A DNA stretch of 47,608 nucleotides from an uncultured Flavobacteriaceae bacterium (GTDB lineage: Bacteria > Bacteroidota > Bacteroidia > Flavobacteriales > Flavobacteriaceae): contig CAJQNO010000049.1 of NCBI GenBank assembly GCA_905479745.1, positions 1 through 47,608 on the forward strand, given 5' to 3'. The notes below the pieces were generated by a model. It saw only the letters and a program-made list of their open reading frames with translations. It was not told where the DNA came from and searched no databases. This document shows positions 1 to 10,547 of the stretch, piece after piece (the first letter of the stretch is position 1; each line of letters opens with the position of its first letter). The translations under genes were made by a program, and so were the position numbers.

Positions 1-53
1 GTAATTAGCTGGTAATTTTTACGAAAAGATTTAGGCGAATTATTTTTTTGAAT

Positions 54-61
54 TACTTTTG
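54..61 (+). promoter_or_regulatory. -7 promoter box of guaA
   Basis: TACTTTTG matches the Bacteroidota -7 consensus TAnnTTTG. A TTTA at 30-33, 20 bases upstream, is an acceptable -33 element. Only 3 bases separate the box from ATG 65, so transcription should begin at or next to the start codon, giving a leaderless mRNA (inference). Confidence 0.6.
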
Positions 62-64
62 CCT

Positions 65-1594
65 ATGCACAATAACGTCCTCATTTTAGACTTCGGATCG
101 CAGTATACCCAACTAATTGCAAGACGTGTTCGAGAGTTGAATATCTACTGCGAGATCCATCCTTACCATCATATTCCTGAGAATTTAGAACCCTTTAAGG
201 CGGTGATTTTGTCCGGCAGCCCGTTCTCGGTGCGCGCCGAGGATGCTCCGCATCCAGACCTTTCTGCAATAAAGGGCCACAAACCCCTGCTGGGGGTTTG
301 TTACGGCGCGCAGTACCTTGCGCATTTTAATAAGGGTCATGTAGCGCCATCGGATATTCGGGAGTACGGCCGCGCAAAGCTAGAAACCATACACGATCGC
401 GAAGGTTTGTTTGCCGGTATTCCTGAAAATACACAAGTATGGATGAGCCATAGCGATACCATAGCCGAATTGCCTGAAGGCGGTGTACGCTTGGCCAGCA
501 CTAGTGATGTGGCCAACGCTGCCTATCGAATTGAAGGAGAAGTTACCTACGCTATACAGTTTCATCCGGAAGTTTATCACACAACCCACGGGAAACTTCT
601 ACTTGAGAATTTTCTCGTACATATCGCCCATGTGAAACAAGACTGGACACCAGCGGCGTTCGTAGAGGAAACTGTTGAAATGCTTAAAGAAAAAATTGGG
701 GATGGTAAAGTGATTCTGGGACTAAGTGGTGGAGTAGACTCCACAGTTGCAGCCGTGCTGTTGCATAAAGCCATTGGCAAGAATCTCTACTGCATATTTG
801 TAAATAACGGTTTGCTTCGTAAAAATGAATTTGAAGATGTACTTGACCAATATAAGCATATGGGTCTTAATGTACACGGTGTGGATGCTTCGGCACGTTT
901 CTTGGAAGCGTTGAAAGGAGAATCGGACCCGGAAGCCAAGCGCAAGGCAATTGGTGGGATGTTTATAGACGTATTCGACGATGAAGCACACAGGGTAGAA
1001 GACGTGGATTGGCTGGCACAGGGTACCATCTATCCGGATGTTATTGAAAGTGTTTCGGTTAACGGGCCTTCAGTAACCATAAAATCACACCATAATGTTG
1101 GTGGATTACCGGATTTTATGAAATTAAAAGTAGTGGAACCGTTAAAAATGCTGTTTAAAGATGAGGTGCGCAGAGTAGGTGCCGAATTGGGGATAGATAA
1201 AAAGCTTTTAGGCAGACATCCGTTTCCTGGGCCAGGCCTCGCTATACGGATCCTGGGAGATATCACTGCTGAAAAAGTTCGTATCTTACAGGAGGTTGAT
1301 CATATTTTTATTGAAGGTCTTCGCAAGTGGGATCTATACGATAAAGTGTGGCAAGCCGGCGCCATATTACTGCCGGTACAAAGTGTTGGAGTGATGGGAG
1401 ACGAACGAACGTACGAGCGGGTAGTGGCGTTGAGAGCCGTGGAAAGTACCGATGGAATGACAGCAGATTGGGTAAATTTACCATATGAGTTCTTACAGGA
1501 AACCAGTAATAATATAATAAACCGCGTGAAAGGCGTTAATAGAGTAGTGTACGACATAAGTTCTAAGCCTCCGGCTACCATCGAATGGGAATAA
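65..1594 (+). CDS. guaA: GMP synthase (glutamine-hydrolysing)
   Basis: GuaA makes GMP from XMP, glutamine and ATP, the last step of guanine nucleotide synthesis in the cytosol. The N-terminal class I glutamine amidotransferase shows the nucleophile Cys79 in [11 protein letters not shown] and the His167/Glu169 pair in FHPEVYH. The ATP-pyrophosphatase domain follows with the PP-loop LSGGVDST near residues 220-227, and the C-terminal dimerisation domain ends in the family-typical KPPATIEWE. The length of 509 residues is normal. I start at ATG 65, not the TTG at 59, because that TTG lies inside a TAnnTTTG promoter box and the ATG gives the usual N-terminus ([13 protein letters not shown]). The stop is 7 bases from the LysM gene, so the two are probably co-transcribed. 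The family assignment is certain. Confidence 0.98.
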   Translation: MHNNVLILDFGSQYTQLIARRVRELNIYCEIHPYHHIPENLEPFKAVILSGSPFSVRAEDAPHPDLSAIKGHKPLLGVCYGAQYLAHFNKGHVAPSDIREYGRAKLETIHDREGLFAGIPENTQVWMSHSDTIAELPEGGVRLASTSDVANAAYRIEGEVTYAIQFHPEVYHTTHGKLLLENFLVHIAHVKQDWTPAAFVEETVEMLKEKIGDGKVILGLSGGVDSTVAAVLLHKAIGKNLYCIFVNNGLLRKNEFEDVLDQYKHMGLNVHGVDASARFLEALKGESDPEAKRKAIGGMFIDVFDDEAHRVEDVDWLAQGTIYPDVIESVSVNGPSVTIKSHHNVGGLPDFMKLKVVEPLKMLFKDEVRRVGAELGIDKKLLGRHPFPGPGLAIRILGDITAEKVRILQEVDHIFIEGLRKWDLYDKVWQAGAILLPVQSVGVMGDERTYERVVALRAVESTDGMTADWVNLPYEFLQETSNNIINRVKGVNRVVYDISSKPPATIEWE

Positions 1595-1601
1595 AAAAGC
1601 A

Positions 1602-3506
1602 ATGAGAAGAGTTATTTACTGCATACTTATCGGTCTTATTATGTTTATGGGTGGTCCCGCACTTGCCCAGCAATACAAGACCCATCGGGTTGAAAAAGGG
1701 GAGACTGTATACAGTATCTCAAAAAAGTATGGCATTTCTGAAGAAACCCTCTATAAGCTCAATCCCGATGCGAAGAACGGCCTCCGGTTAAATGCTCTAC
1801 TAATGATCCCTTCGGAAGGATCTGCCACTATGCAGGAGAAAGTAACCTTCAAAAAGCACCGTGTAAAGCGAAAAGAAACCCTATTTAGCATAGCACAACG
1901 GTATAATATCACCGTAGATGATATTAAGAAATACAACAAGGAACTGTATTCACGTCAGCTTAAGAAAGGAGAAAGGATACAGATCCCGGTTTTTGAACAG
2001 GTAGCAGTAACGGATAATACTTCAACTACAACCGTTGAAACAGGAACGGCAAGTAATGGCAAACATACGGTTCAGCCAAAGGAAACCAAATACGGGATCG
2101 CTCGTAAGTACGGTATCACCATAGCCGAACTGGAAGCACTTAATCCACTGGTTGGCGAGAACCTGCCAATCGGCACTGTTCTTAATGTGCCGGCTGATGC
2201 AATTATAGAATCGGCAACCATAGAGGAGGAGGATTTCGAATTCTACGAAGTTTTACCAAAAGAAGGATTTTTTAGACTGAAAGTAAAATTGGGGCTTACT
2301 CAGGAAGAGATCATTGCGCTCAATCCGTACGCCAAAGACGGTCTTAAAGAAGGTATGATCTTAAAAATTCCGAAGGAAAAAAATAGCGAAACACGCGATA
2401 ATCATATCATAGTTAATCTGGAAGATGGAATTTCCAATTTCCGTAAAAAGAAGATCGCTGTTATGTTACCATTCCAGCTATCGAAAGCAGACAGAGACTC
2501 TATGCAGAATAATGTAGACCTTATAAAGGACAATGGGGCACTTCGCGTTGCCCTAGATTTCTATAGTGGTGTTCTTATGGCTGCCGAATTTGCCAAGGAT
2601 AAAGGAATATCTGTAGAATTGGATATTTACGATACCGAAGGTAGCGAAAGTAAGGTTAGCAGTATATGTTCCTCTAATGATTTTTCGGATGTGGATGCGG
2701 TAATTGGACCGCTACTACGGCGAAATGTGGAAAAAGCAGCAGCTTCGCTTAAAAAAACCGATACACCTATCTTTTCACCTCTTAGTAACAGGGAGATCAA
2801 GATCTCATCAAATTTGTTTCAAACCTTGCCTTCAGATGAAATGTTACAGAAGGCAATGTTGGAATATCTTAGGACCCACGCTATAGGTAAAAACGTGATT
2901 ATTATTAGTGACCCGAAAAAGGCAACCGAAAAGGCCGCTCTTATGGAGGCTCTCCCAGGAGCGAAAACTATAGCGCCCAGAGAGAAAGGGTTTTTATATG
3001 ATACAGATATAAGCTCAAGGTTGGATGATACAAGGGAGAACTGGGTGATACTGGAATCTGCCAATCCGGTGATCGTAGCAAATGTAGTTGGTTTGCTTAA
3101 CGGAATGCCCGATCATGTAACGATTAGACTCTTCACGCTGGACAAGAACGACGCATTCGACTATGAAGATGTTTCAAATCTACACCTGGCAAATCTTAAT
3201 TTTACCTTTCCATCGGTGAATAAGAGCTATAATTTTAAGGATAAGAGTGCATTTCTGGTAAGTTATAAGAATAAATACGAGGTTCTTCCAAATCGTTTTG
3301 CAGTTCGTGGTTTCGATGTTACCTACGATGTCATCTTAAGGCTTGCTATCGCAGACGATGTATACGATGCCAACGATAGCAATGTAGAAACGGAATACAT
3401 AGAGAATAAGTTCCGCTACACCAAGAAAATGTTCTCCGGCTATCAGAATAATGCTCTCTATATAATAAAGTATAACAAGGACCTTCAATTCGAAGTTGTA
3501 GAATGA
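1602..3506 (+). CDS. LysM-repeat lipoprotein-like/secreted protein with type 1 periplasmic-binding fold
   Basis: This is a secreted protein of 634 residues. A signal peptide (residues 1-22, ending ALAQQ) is followed by four LysM-like peptidoglycan-binding repeats at about 28-70, 86-129, 155-197 and 215-257. Each shows the LysM pattern of HxVxxxET, then an isoleucine/glycine turn and a closing IP or VP. The remainder (about 283-634) begins KKIAVMLPFQLSKAD and contains FYSGVLMAAE and DAVIGPLL, which resemble the type 1 periplasmic-binding fold of amino-acid ABC transporter receptors. No permease or ATPase lies nearby, so I infer a wall-anchored sensing or scaffolding role, not transport. It sits between guaA (7 bases upstream) and the OsmC gene, which its stop codon overlaps. 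The architecture is common in flavobacteria, but the exact function is not known to me. Confidence 0.85.
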   Translation: MRRVIYCILIGLIMFMGGPALAQQYKTHRVEKGETVYSISKKYGISEETLYKLNPDAKNGLRLNALLMIPSEGSATMQEKVTFKKHRVKRKETLFSIAQRYNITVDDIKKYNKELYSRQLKKGERIQIPVFEQVAVTDNTSTTTVETGTASNGKHTVQPKETKYGIARKYGITIAELEALNPLVGENLPIGTVLNVPADAIIESATIEEEDFEFYEVLPKEGFFRLKVKLGLTQEEIIALNPYAKDGLKEGMILKIPKEKNSETRDNHIIVNLEDGISNFRKKKIAVMLPFQLSKADRDSMQNNVDLIKDNGALRVALDFYSGVLMAAEFAKDKGISVELDIYDTEGSESKVSSICSSNDFSDVDAVIGPLLRRNVEKAAASLKKTDTPIFSPLSNREIKISSNLFQTLPSDEMLQKAMLEYLRTHAIGKNVIIISDPKKATEKAALMEALPGAKTIAPREKGFLYDTDISSRLDDTRENWVILESANPVIVANVVGLLNGMPDHVTIRLFTLDKNDAFDYEDVSNLHLANLNFTFPSVNKSYNFKDKSAFLVSYKNKYEVLPNRFAVRGFDVTYDVILRLAIADDVYDANDSNVETEYIENKFRYTKKMFSGYQNNALYIIKYNKDLQFEVVE

Positions 3507-3913
3507 GCACCTCTAAAGTTACTTACCTGGGAGACCTGCGTACTCAATGCGAACATCTACGGTCGGGAAACACCTATATCACAGATGCCCCGCTGGACAA
3601 TCAAGGAAAAGGCGCGGCTTTTTCTCCAACCGATACTGTGGCAACTGGCCTTGCCAATTGTATGCTAACCGTGATGGCAATAAAAGCCAGAGACCTGGGT
3701 GTGGTCCTCGACGGCTCAACCGCCGTGGTTACCAAAATAATGGCTGCAAACCCCAGGCGTATTTCCGAAATAGAGATAGAAATGTCGCTCCCTTCCAATG
3801 TTTCCAACAGGAACCAAAAAATCTTAGAAAATACCGGAAATACCTGCCCAGTGCATCATAGTTTGCATCCCGATATACAAAAACGCATCCATTATCATTG
3901 GGACAGCTTTTAA
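3503..3913 (+). CDS. OsmC/Ohr family protein (peroxiredoxin-like)
   Basis: This protein of 136 residues belongs to the OsmC family, whose members reduce organic hydroperoxides with a pair of cysteines in the cytosol. The first cysteine is Cys53 in GLANCMLTVMAIKAR, and the second is Cys115 in NTCPVHHSLHPD, the expected positions and contexts for the reactive pair. The start codon overlaps the stop of the LysM gene in an ATGA arrangement (3503-3506), so translation is probably coupled. The best-matching subgroup is YhfA-like OsmC rather than Ohr, judging by the ProThrAspThr motif before the first helix, but the substrate cannot be read from sequence. Confidence 0.93.
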   Translation: MSTSKVTYLGDLRTQCEHLRSGNTYITDAPLDNQGKGAAFSPTDTVATGLANCMLTVMAIKARDLGVVLDGSTAVVTKIMAANPRRISEIEIEMSLPSNVSNRNQKILENTGNTCPVHHSLHPDIQKRIHYHWDSF

Positions 3914-3917
3914 GGCT

Positions 3918-3950
3918 TTTGAAATTTTCTTCAATAATTTTCTATTTTTT
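3918..3950 (+). promoter_or_regulatory. Candidate promoter of the DUF922-DUF3820 pair
   Basis: TTTG at 3918-3921 is followed after 21 bases by TATTTTTT at 3943-3950, one base off the TAnnTTTG consensus. The start codon at 3965 lies 14 bases downstream. The 51-base gap is AT-rich and shows no hairpin. Confidence 0.4.
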
Positions 3951-3964
3951 TCGTTAGCAATTTT

Positions 3965-4501
3965 ATGAAAATCCTTTTAATCCTGGTATTTCCGGTATTA
4001 CTGCTATTTCCGGTTGAAAATGACAAGGAAAAAATGCAATGGAATGAATCGCGTCCGCTTACCTGGTCCGACTTCAGGGGGGTTCCCAATGGAGCCGACG
4101 ATTACGTGGCCAGCACCAACAGTGGGATATCCCTATCGTACTCAATTGGATATCGCAATGACGAATACAAATTCAATTTTACCGTTCAAAGTAATTTTTA
4201 CCCAAATCAGTCCTGGTATCGCCCTGAAGCAGCTTCAGAATATATTCTGAAACACGAACAAACACATTTCGACATTTCCGAACTACACGCCCGAAAACTT
4301 AGGAAAAAACTTTTAGAATTAGAGGTCACCGAAAGCGTGAAGGCAGATGCCGATAAATTGTATAGTGAAATCGAACAGGAGAGACGGGCTATGCAACATC
4401 GGTTTGATAATGATAGTGATCATTCCAAACTTCGGGAACCGGAATTAAAATGGAGAGAGTTTGTTGCTTCCGAATTAGAGAAATATGAATCCTGGAAATA
4501 A
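3965..4501 (+). CDS. DUF922 protein, predicted secreted zinc protease
   Basis: The protein has 178 residues with a hydrophobic N-terminus (about 1-16) that looks like a signal peptide or anchor. The core matches DUF922: PLTWSDFRG near residue 31 and the HExxH motif KHEQTHFDISELHARKL with His97, Glu98 and His101. DUF922 members are predicted zinc-dependent proteases of the cell envelope, but I know of no defined substrate. The C-terminal third (about 105-178) is charged and helical, with many Lys, Glu and Arg. The 3' end overlaps the start of the DUF3820 gene by 17 bases, indicating an operon. Confidence 0.85.
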   Translation: MKILLILVFPVLLLFPVENDKEKMQWNESRPLTWSDFRGVPNGADDYVASTNSGISLSYSIGYRNDEYKFNFTVQSNFYPNQSWYRPEAASEYILKHEQTHFDISELHARKLRKKLLELEVTESVKADADKLYSEIEQERRAMQHRFDNDSDHSKLREPELKWREFVASELEKYESWK

Positions 4502-4733
4502 ACAGGAAGGTACCAATCCTGTACCCAACGCTGCACATCTGAAAGAACTCGCCAACTATAAGATGCCTTTTGGAAAATACAAAGACCAATACCTGGTCGA
4601 TCTGCCCGAAGCCTATTATGTGTGGTTCAAACAAAAAGGCTTTCCCGAGGGAAAATTAGGCAGGCTAATGCAGGAAATGCACGAGCTTAAAATAAATGGC
4701 CTGGAAGGTCTGCTTCGAAAGCTTATTCGTTAG
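4485..4733 (+). CDS. DUF3820 family small protein
   Basis: This is a cytosolic protein of 82 residues. The DUF3820 signature MPFGKYKDQYLVDLPEAYY begins at residue 27, followed by VWFKQKGFPEGKLG. The function of the family is not established. The chosen ATG at 4485 lies inside the preceding DUF922 gene (17-base overlap in another frame). An internal ATG at the MPFGKYK methionine would give a minimal domain, but a short helical N-terminus such as HLKELANYK is usual in flavobacterial relatives, so I keep the longer form. Confidence 0.82.
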   Translation: MNPGNKQEGTNPVPNAAHLKELANYKMPFGKYKDQYLVDLPEAYYVWFKQKGFPEGKLGRLMQEMHELKINGLEGLLRKLIR

Positions 4734-4776
4734 TGCCCGCAAGCTTAAAATTGTTGATCGAAATTTAGCTTTTACC

Positions 4777-4807
4777 CTTGCCTTCGGCAATAATTCCTGT
4801 ATCTTTA
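4777..4807 (+). promoter_or_regulatory. Candidate promoter of pyrG
   Basis: CTTG at 4777-4780 is followed after 19 bases by TATCTTTA (4800-4807), one base off the TAnnTTTG consensus. The start codon at 4841 is 33 bases downstream, so this transcript would have a real leader. Confidence 0.5.
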
Positions 4808-4819
4808 CACCCCGTATAG

Positions 4820-6454
<1,635 letters not shown>

Positions 6455-6600
6455 GACAATTTGGCGTAATTTGCAGCCGCGGCGGGATTATTGGTAAATA
6501 GAAGTCGGCAGTATCGCCATCAGATATTATTCTGAAAACATAAATTGACAACTTAATTAAGTTCGAAGTAAATAGACTTTTAACTTCGGAATTTGAACAT

Positions 6601-8493
6601 ATGGAAGAAAAGAAGTTTGACCTCAATTCACTAATTGGTTTTATACTTATAGGAGGGATCCTGGTTTACATGCTTTATCTGCAACAACCTACTCCGGAGG
6701 AGATCGAGGCAGAAAAACAAAAAACCGAACAACTTAGTAAGGAGGCTGAAAAGAAAAAAGAGGAGGCTGTTAAAGATACCATAGAACTTGAAGAGGGTAT
6801 TCAGGAAATTGCAGCGGTACAAACAGGGGATTCCCTTGCCCTGGAAAATCTAAAGAACAAACTGGGGTCTTTTGCGTATTCGGCTACCTTGCCATCTGCG
6901 ATCGAATCGACCACAGTGATCGAGAACGATGTACTCGAACTTCACGTAAGTAATAAAGGAGGGCAAATAATTATGGCTCGCCTGAAAGATCACACCACCA
7001 TTAAGGGTGATCCTATCTACCTGATTAAGGACGGAAATAATTCTTTTAATTTGCAGTTCACTGCCGAAAACAGACTACTAAATACAAAGGAACTTTTCTT
7101 CGAACCCAGATTAACAACCGACGGAGAGAACAAGGTGCTGAGTATGCGTTTGAAAGCTTCGGAAAATGCATACATTGAATATCGTTACGAATTAACACCT
7201 GGTGAACATATGCTGGGATTCAGTCTGAGAACACAAGGACTGGACGGCGTAATGAATACTTCACAACCGGTCTACCTAGACTGGAACCTAAAAGGATATC
7301 GCCATGCCAAGAGTATATCGTACGAAAATAGATATACCAGACTTACCTACGAATACGAAGGGGATAAGCATTCTAAATTATCACCTTCCGGTGAAGACGA
7401 GGAGTTAGAAAAAGATGTTAGTTGGATGAATTTCCGTCAGCATTTCTTCTCTTCCATGCTCCTTACCGATACCCCTTTTGATGAGGTTGCTTTTTCTTCG
7501 GTAGATCTGGTCGAGGACGAAGAAGTAGACACGGTATTTACAAAACAATATGGTGCGAAGATGTTGTTATCTCACAAAGGTGGCTCTTTGGACTATAATA
7601 TGAATATGTATTACGGTCCCACCGACTACAAAATATTTAAGAAATACGACCGAAATCTGGACGAAGCCATGCCTCTGGGATGGGGAATCTTCGGAATGAT
7701 CAACAAATACATCATTATTCCGTTGTTTGGATTCCTGAGTGGATTTTTACCGGCAGGTATCGCTATTATCGTGTTAACCATTCTCATCAAGTTATTGTTA
7801 TCTCCGGTACAGTATAAGCAGTATCTCTCGCAAATGAAGATGAAGATCCTGAAACCCGAGTTGGATGAGATCCGCGAGAAGTACAAGGACAACAAAATGA
7901 AGATTCAGCAGGAGACCATGAAATTACAGAATATTGCTGGGGCCAATCCACTAAAAACGGGTTGTTTGCCGGCCTTATTACAAATTCCGGTCTTCTATGC
8001 CCTGTTCACATTCTTCCCAACTGCCTTCGACCTGAGACAGAAAAGCTTCCTATGGGCGGAAGATCTTTCCAGTTTCGACACCATCGCGGAGATCCCATAC
8101 ATACCTTTTTATGGAGACCACATTAGTTTATTCCCTATTCTAGCATCCATCGCCATTTTTGTCTATATGATGATGACAATGGGGCAGAGCATGCAGGCAC
8201 AGCAGCAACCGGGAATGCCTAATATGAAGTTTCTTATGTATCTTTCTCCGTTGTTCATGCTGGTATTCTTTAATAACTACGCCAGTGGGTTATCGCTTTA
8301 TTATCTAACCTCCAACCTGATCACCATTGGTATTATGCTGGTGATAAAGAATTTTATCCTGGACGAGGATAAGATCCATGCGAAGATTCAGGAAAATAAG
8401 AAAAAGCCTAAAAAACAGAATCGTTTTCAACGGAAGATGGCAGAAATGATGGAGCAGGCCGAACAACAAAAAAAGGCTGGAAAACGGAAGTGA
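6601..8493 (+). CDS. yidC: Membrane protein insertase YidC
   Basis: YidC inserts and folds inner-membrane proteins with or without the Sec translocon. The 630-residue protein has the long Gram-negative form: an N-terminal membrane segment (about 12-27), a charged Lys/Glu linker (about 30-60), the periplasmic P1 beta domain (to about 350) and the C-terminal insertase core. That core holds hydrophobic segments such as GIAIIVLTILIKLLL and IPVFYALFTFF, plus NPLKTGCLPALLQIPVF. The tail is strongly basic (many Lys), as expected for ribosome contact. ATG 6601 follows a 146-base gap containing TAACTTCG as a weak promoter candidate. Confidence 0.97.
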   Translation: MEEKKFDLNSLIGFILIGGILVYMLYLQQPTPEEIEAEKQKTEQLSKEAEKKKEEAVKDTIELEEGIQEIAAVQTGDSLALENLKNKLGSFAYSATLPSAIESTTVIENDVLELHVSNKGGQIIMARLKDHTTIKGDPIYLIKDGNNSFNLQFTAENRLLNTKELFFEPRLTTDGENKVLSMRLKASENAYIEYRYELTPGEHMLGFSLRTQGLDGVMNTSQPVYLDWNLKGYRHAKSISYENRYTRLTYEYEGDKHSKLSPSGEDEELEKDVSWMNFRQHFFSSMLLTDTPFDEVAFSSVDLVEDEEVDTVFTKQYGAKMLLSHKGGSLDYNMNMYYGPTDYKIFKKYDRNLDEAMPLGWGIFGMINKYIIIPLFGFLSGFLPAGIAIIVLTILIKLLLSPVQYKQYLSQMKMKILKPELDEIREKYKDNKMKIQQETMKLQNIAGANPLKTGCLPALLQIPVFYALFTFFPTAFDLRQKSFLWAEDLSSFDTIAEIPYIPFYGDHISLFPILASIAIFVYMMMTMGQSMQAQQQPGMPNMKFLMYLSPLFMLVFFNNYASGLSLYYLTSNLITIGIMLVIKNFILDEDKIHAKIQENKKKPKKQNRFQRKMAEMMEQAEQQKKAGKRK

Positions 8494-8576
8494 TCATAAA
8501 TAGTATTTTTTTGAAAAAGTAGGATCAGGATTCAATACATTTTTAAAAAATTCGTTTACTATAAAAGTTCAATGGT

Positions 8577-9263
8577 ATGAGATCTGTTTTGTTTTTTTTC
8601 TTCGGAATTGTTTTCACATTCTCCCCACTTTTATCACAGGAGGGAATCAATCAATTTGATGAGAATAAAAAGCGTCATGGTAGCTGGAAGAAATACTTTC
8701 CGGGCACCGATCAAATACGCTATGAAGGTGAGTTTGATCACGGCAGGGAAACAGGTACCTTTAAATTCTATTGCGAGGATTGCGGGAGTCAGCCCATGGT
8801 GATCAAAAAGTTCAGTCCAAATAGTGATATTGCAGAGGTTCAGTACTTTACTGTAAAAGGTAAACTGGTGAGCGAAGGAAAAATGCAGGGAAAAGACCGA
8901 ATAGGTGAATGGTTATTCTACCATAAGAAGTCCACTGCTGTAATGTCCAGAGAGAACTATAAGAACGGAAAACTGGACGGTAAAAAGTATACCTATTATC
9001 CCAATGGGCAGATCACCGAAGAAATAAGCTATATTGATGGCCTTATGCAGGGTGATAACCTATATTACGGCCCTGATGGAACTTTGTTAAAAAAACTACG
9101 ATATAGCAACGACCAGCTTCATGGGGAGGCTATTTACTATGATGCCTACGGAAATATCACTATTAAAGGGTATTATAAGGACGGAGCCAAACACGGTCTC
9201 TGGCAATACTTCAAGGATGGAAAGGTAGAAGTAGAGGAAACCTACCCCAGACCAAGAAACTAG
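8577..9263 (+). CDS. Secreted YwqK/MORN-type repeat protein
   Basis: The protein has 228 residues. A signal peptide (about 1-20, ending LLSQEG) precedes MORN-variant repeats typical of the YwqK family, with units such as NGKLDGKKYTYYPNGQITEE, DGLMQGDNLYYGPDG and DGAKHGLWQYFKDGK. Databases often label such proteins as toxin-antitoxin YwqK antitoxins, but nothing here suggests a toxin partner. An envelope or surface role is more plausible (inference). A pair of cysteines, CEDCG, lies near residue 62. The start at 8577 is chosen because the overlapping ATG at 8572 runs into a stop after two codons. Confidence 0.82.
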   Translation: MRSVLFFFFGIVFTFSPLLSQEGINQFDENKKRHGSWKKYFPGTDQIRYEGEFDHGRETGTFKFYCEDCGSQPMVIKKFSPNSDIAEVQYFTVKGKLVSEGKMQGKDRIGEWLFYHKKSTAVMSRENYKNGKLDGKKYTYYPNGQITEEISYIDGLMQGDNLYYGPDGTLLKKLRYSNDQLHGEAIYYDAYGNITIKGYYKDGAKHGLWQYFKDGKVEVEETYPRPRN

Positions 9264-9321
9264 TAACGTAATGTAATTTGCCGCAATTACTAACGTCACA
9301 TTATCTTAAACAGTTTTATCG

Positions 9322-9329
9322 TATTTTTG
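9322..9329 (+). promoter_or_regulatory. -7 promoter box of mnmA
   Basis: TATTTTTG matches TAnnTTTG exactly and lies 18 bases before ATG 9348. I see no good -33 element. The box includes a TTG in frame with mnmA, which argues against using that TTG as start. Confidence 0.6.
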
Positions 9330-9347
9330 CAGCGAATTAATTATCGT

Positions 9348-10538
9348 ATGAAGCAGCGCGTTGTTGTAGGATTAAGTGGAGGTGTAGACTCCAGTGTGGC
9401 TGCCTATCTTCTAAAAGAACAAGGTTATGATGTTATAGGCCTCTTTATGAAGAATTGGCATGATGATACAGTGACCATATCTAACGAATGTCCTTGGTTA
9501 GAAGATAGTAATGATGCGATGCTGGTTGCTCAAAAACTTGGGATTCCTTTTCAAACCGTAGATCTAAGCGAACAGTATAAAGAACGGATCGTAGACTATA
9601 TGTTCAGGGAATACGAAATGGGAAGAACACCCAATCCTGATGTATTGTGTAACAGGGAGATCAAGTTCGATGTTTTTATGAAGATCGCCATCGACCTTGG
9701 TGCCGATTTTGTCGCAACTGGCCATTATTGCCGAAAGGATACTATAGAGAAAGATGGCAAAACCATACATAGATTACTGTCCGGAAAGGATAATAACAAA
9801 GACCAGTCTTATTTTCTTTGTCAGTTATCCCAGAAGCAACTGGCAAAAACCCTCTTCCCAATAGGAGAATTATTGAAACCCCAGGTGAGAGAAATCGCAG
9901 CGAGTCAGGATCTTATCACTGCCGAGAAAAGAGATTCTCAGGGGCTTTGTTTTATAGGAAAAGTGCGCCTACCCGATTTCCTTCAGCAGCAGTTAGCTCC
10001 GAAGGAAGGAGTGATTGTTGAGGTCCCTTCAAACTTCGAGGGGTATGCTGGTAGCACACCCAAATTCAATTCCGAAGAAGAAAAACTAAAATACCTTTCG
10101 GCTAAGAAAAGGTACGAAACAGGGGATGGTATTGTTGTAGGGAAACACCAGGGAGCTCATTTTTTTACCAAAGGACAGCGAAAAGGCCTGGCTGTAGGCG
10201 GTACAAAAGAACCACTTTTTGTTATCGATACCGATGTAGAAGAAAATGTGATCTACACGGGACAGGGGAAAGACCATCCCGGGTTGTACAGACGAGGACT
10301 TTTTGTACGGGATGAGGAGATACACTGGGTTCGTGAAGACCTCGCATTAGAGGTAGATCAAACGCTCAATGTTATGGCTCGTATCCGTTATAGACAACCC
10401 CTGCAAAAGGCAACGCTGCACCGTACAGAATCTGGACTTTATATTATCTTTAACCAGCCGCAATCGGCAATTAGCGAAGGGCAATTTGTTGCCTGGTACG
10501 AGGGGGAAGAATTGCTGGGTAGTGGTGTAATATCTTAA
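9348..10538 (+). CDS. mnmA: tRNA-specific 2-thiouridylase
   Basis: MnmA thiolates uridine 34 in the wobble position of tRNAs for Lys, Glu and Gln. The PP-loop [14 protein letters not shown] lies at about residues 9-22. The catalytic cysteine pair is Cys101 (in [12 protein letters not shown]) and Cys201 (in SQGLCFIGK). The length from ATG 9348 is 396 residues, normal for the family. An upstream in-frame TTG at 9327 is part of the promoter box and is rejected. The stop is 9 bases from the subtilase start, so read-through into that gene is likely. Confidence 0.97.
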   Translation: MKQRVVVGLSGGVDSSVAAYLLKEQGYDVIGLFMKNWHDDTVTISNECPWLEDSNDAMLVAQKLGIPFQTVDLSEQYKERIVDYMFREYEMGRTPNPDVLCNREIKFDVFMKIAIDLGADFVATGHYCRKDTIEKDGKTIHRLLSGKDNNKDQSYFLCQLSQKQLAKTLFPIGELLKPQVREIAASQDLITAEKRDSQGLCFIGKVRLPDFLQQQLAPKEGVIVEVPSNFEGYAGSTPKFNSEEEKLKYLSAKKRYETGDGIVVGKHQGAHFFTKGQRKGLAVGGTKEPLFVIDTDVEENVIYTGQGKDHPGLYRRGLFVRDEEIHWVREDLALEVDQTLNVMARIRYRQPLQKATLHRTESGLYIIFNQPQSAISEGQFVAWYEGEELLGSGVIS

Positions 10539-10547
10539 ATATTGAAT

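Noticed and set aside
8494-8576. Terminator after yidC from TTTTTTTGAAAAA
   Set aside because: The stem would be only A-T pairs with almost no loop, too weak to call.
8577-9263. Toxin-antitoxin module suggested by the YwqK antitoxin label
   Set aside because: The protein is secreted and made of MORN-type repeats, and no small toxin-like gene lies beside it.
9327-9329. TTG as start of mnmA
   Set aside because: The TTG is the end of the TATTTTTG promoter box. The same trap occurs at guaA (59), rluF (23810), cca (38402) and dapD (47502).
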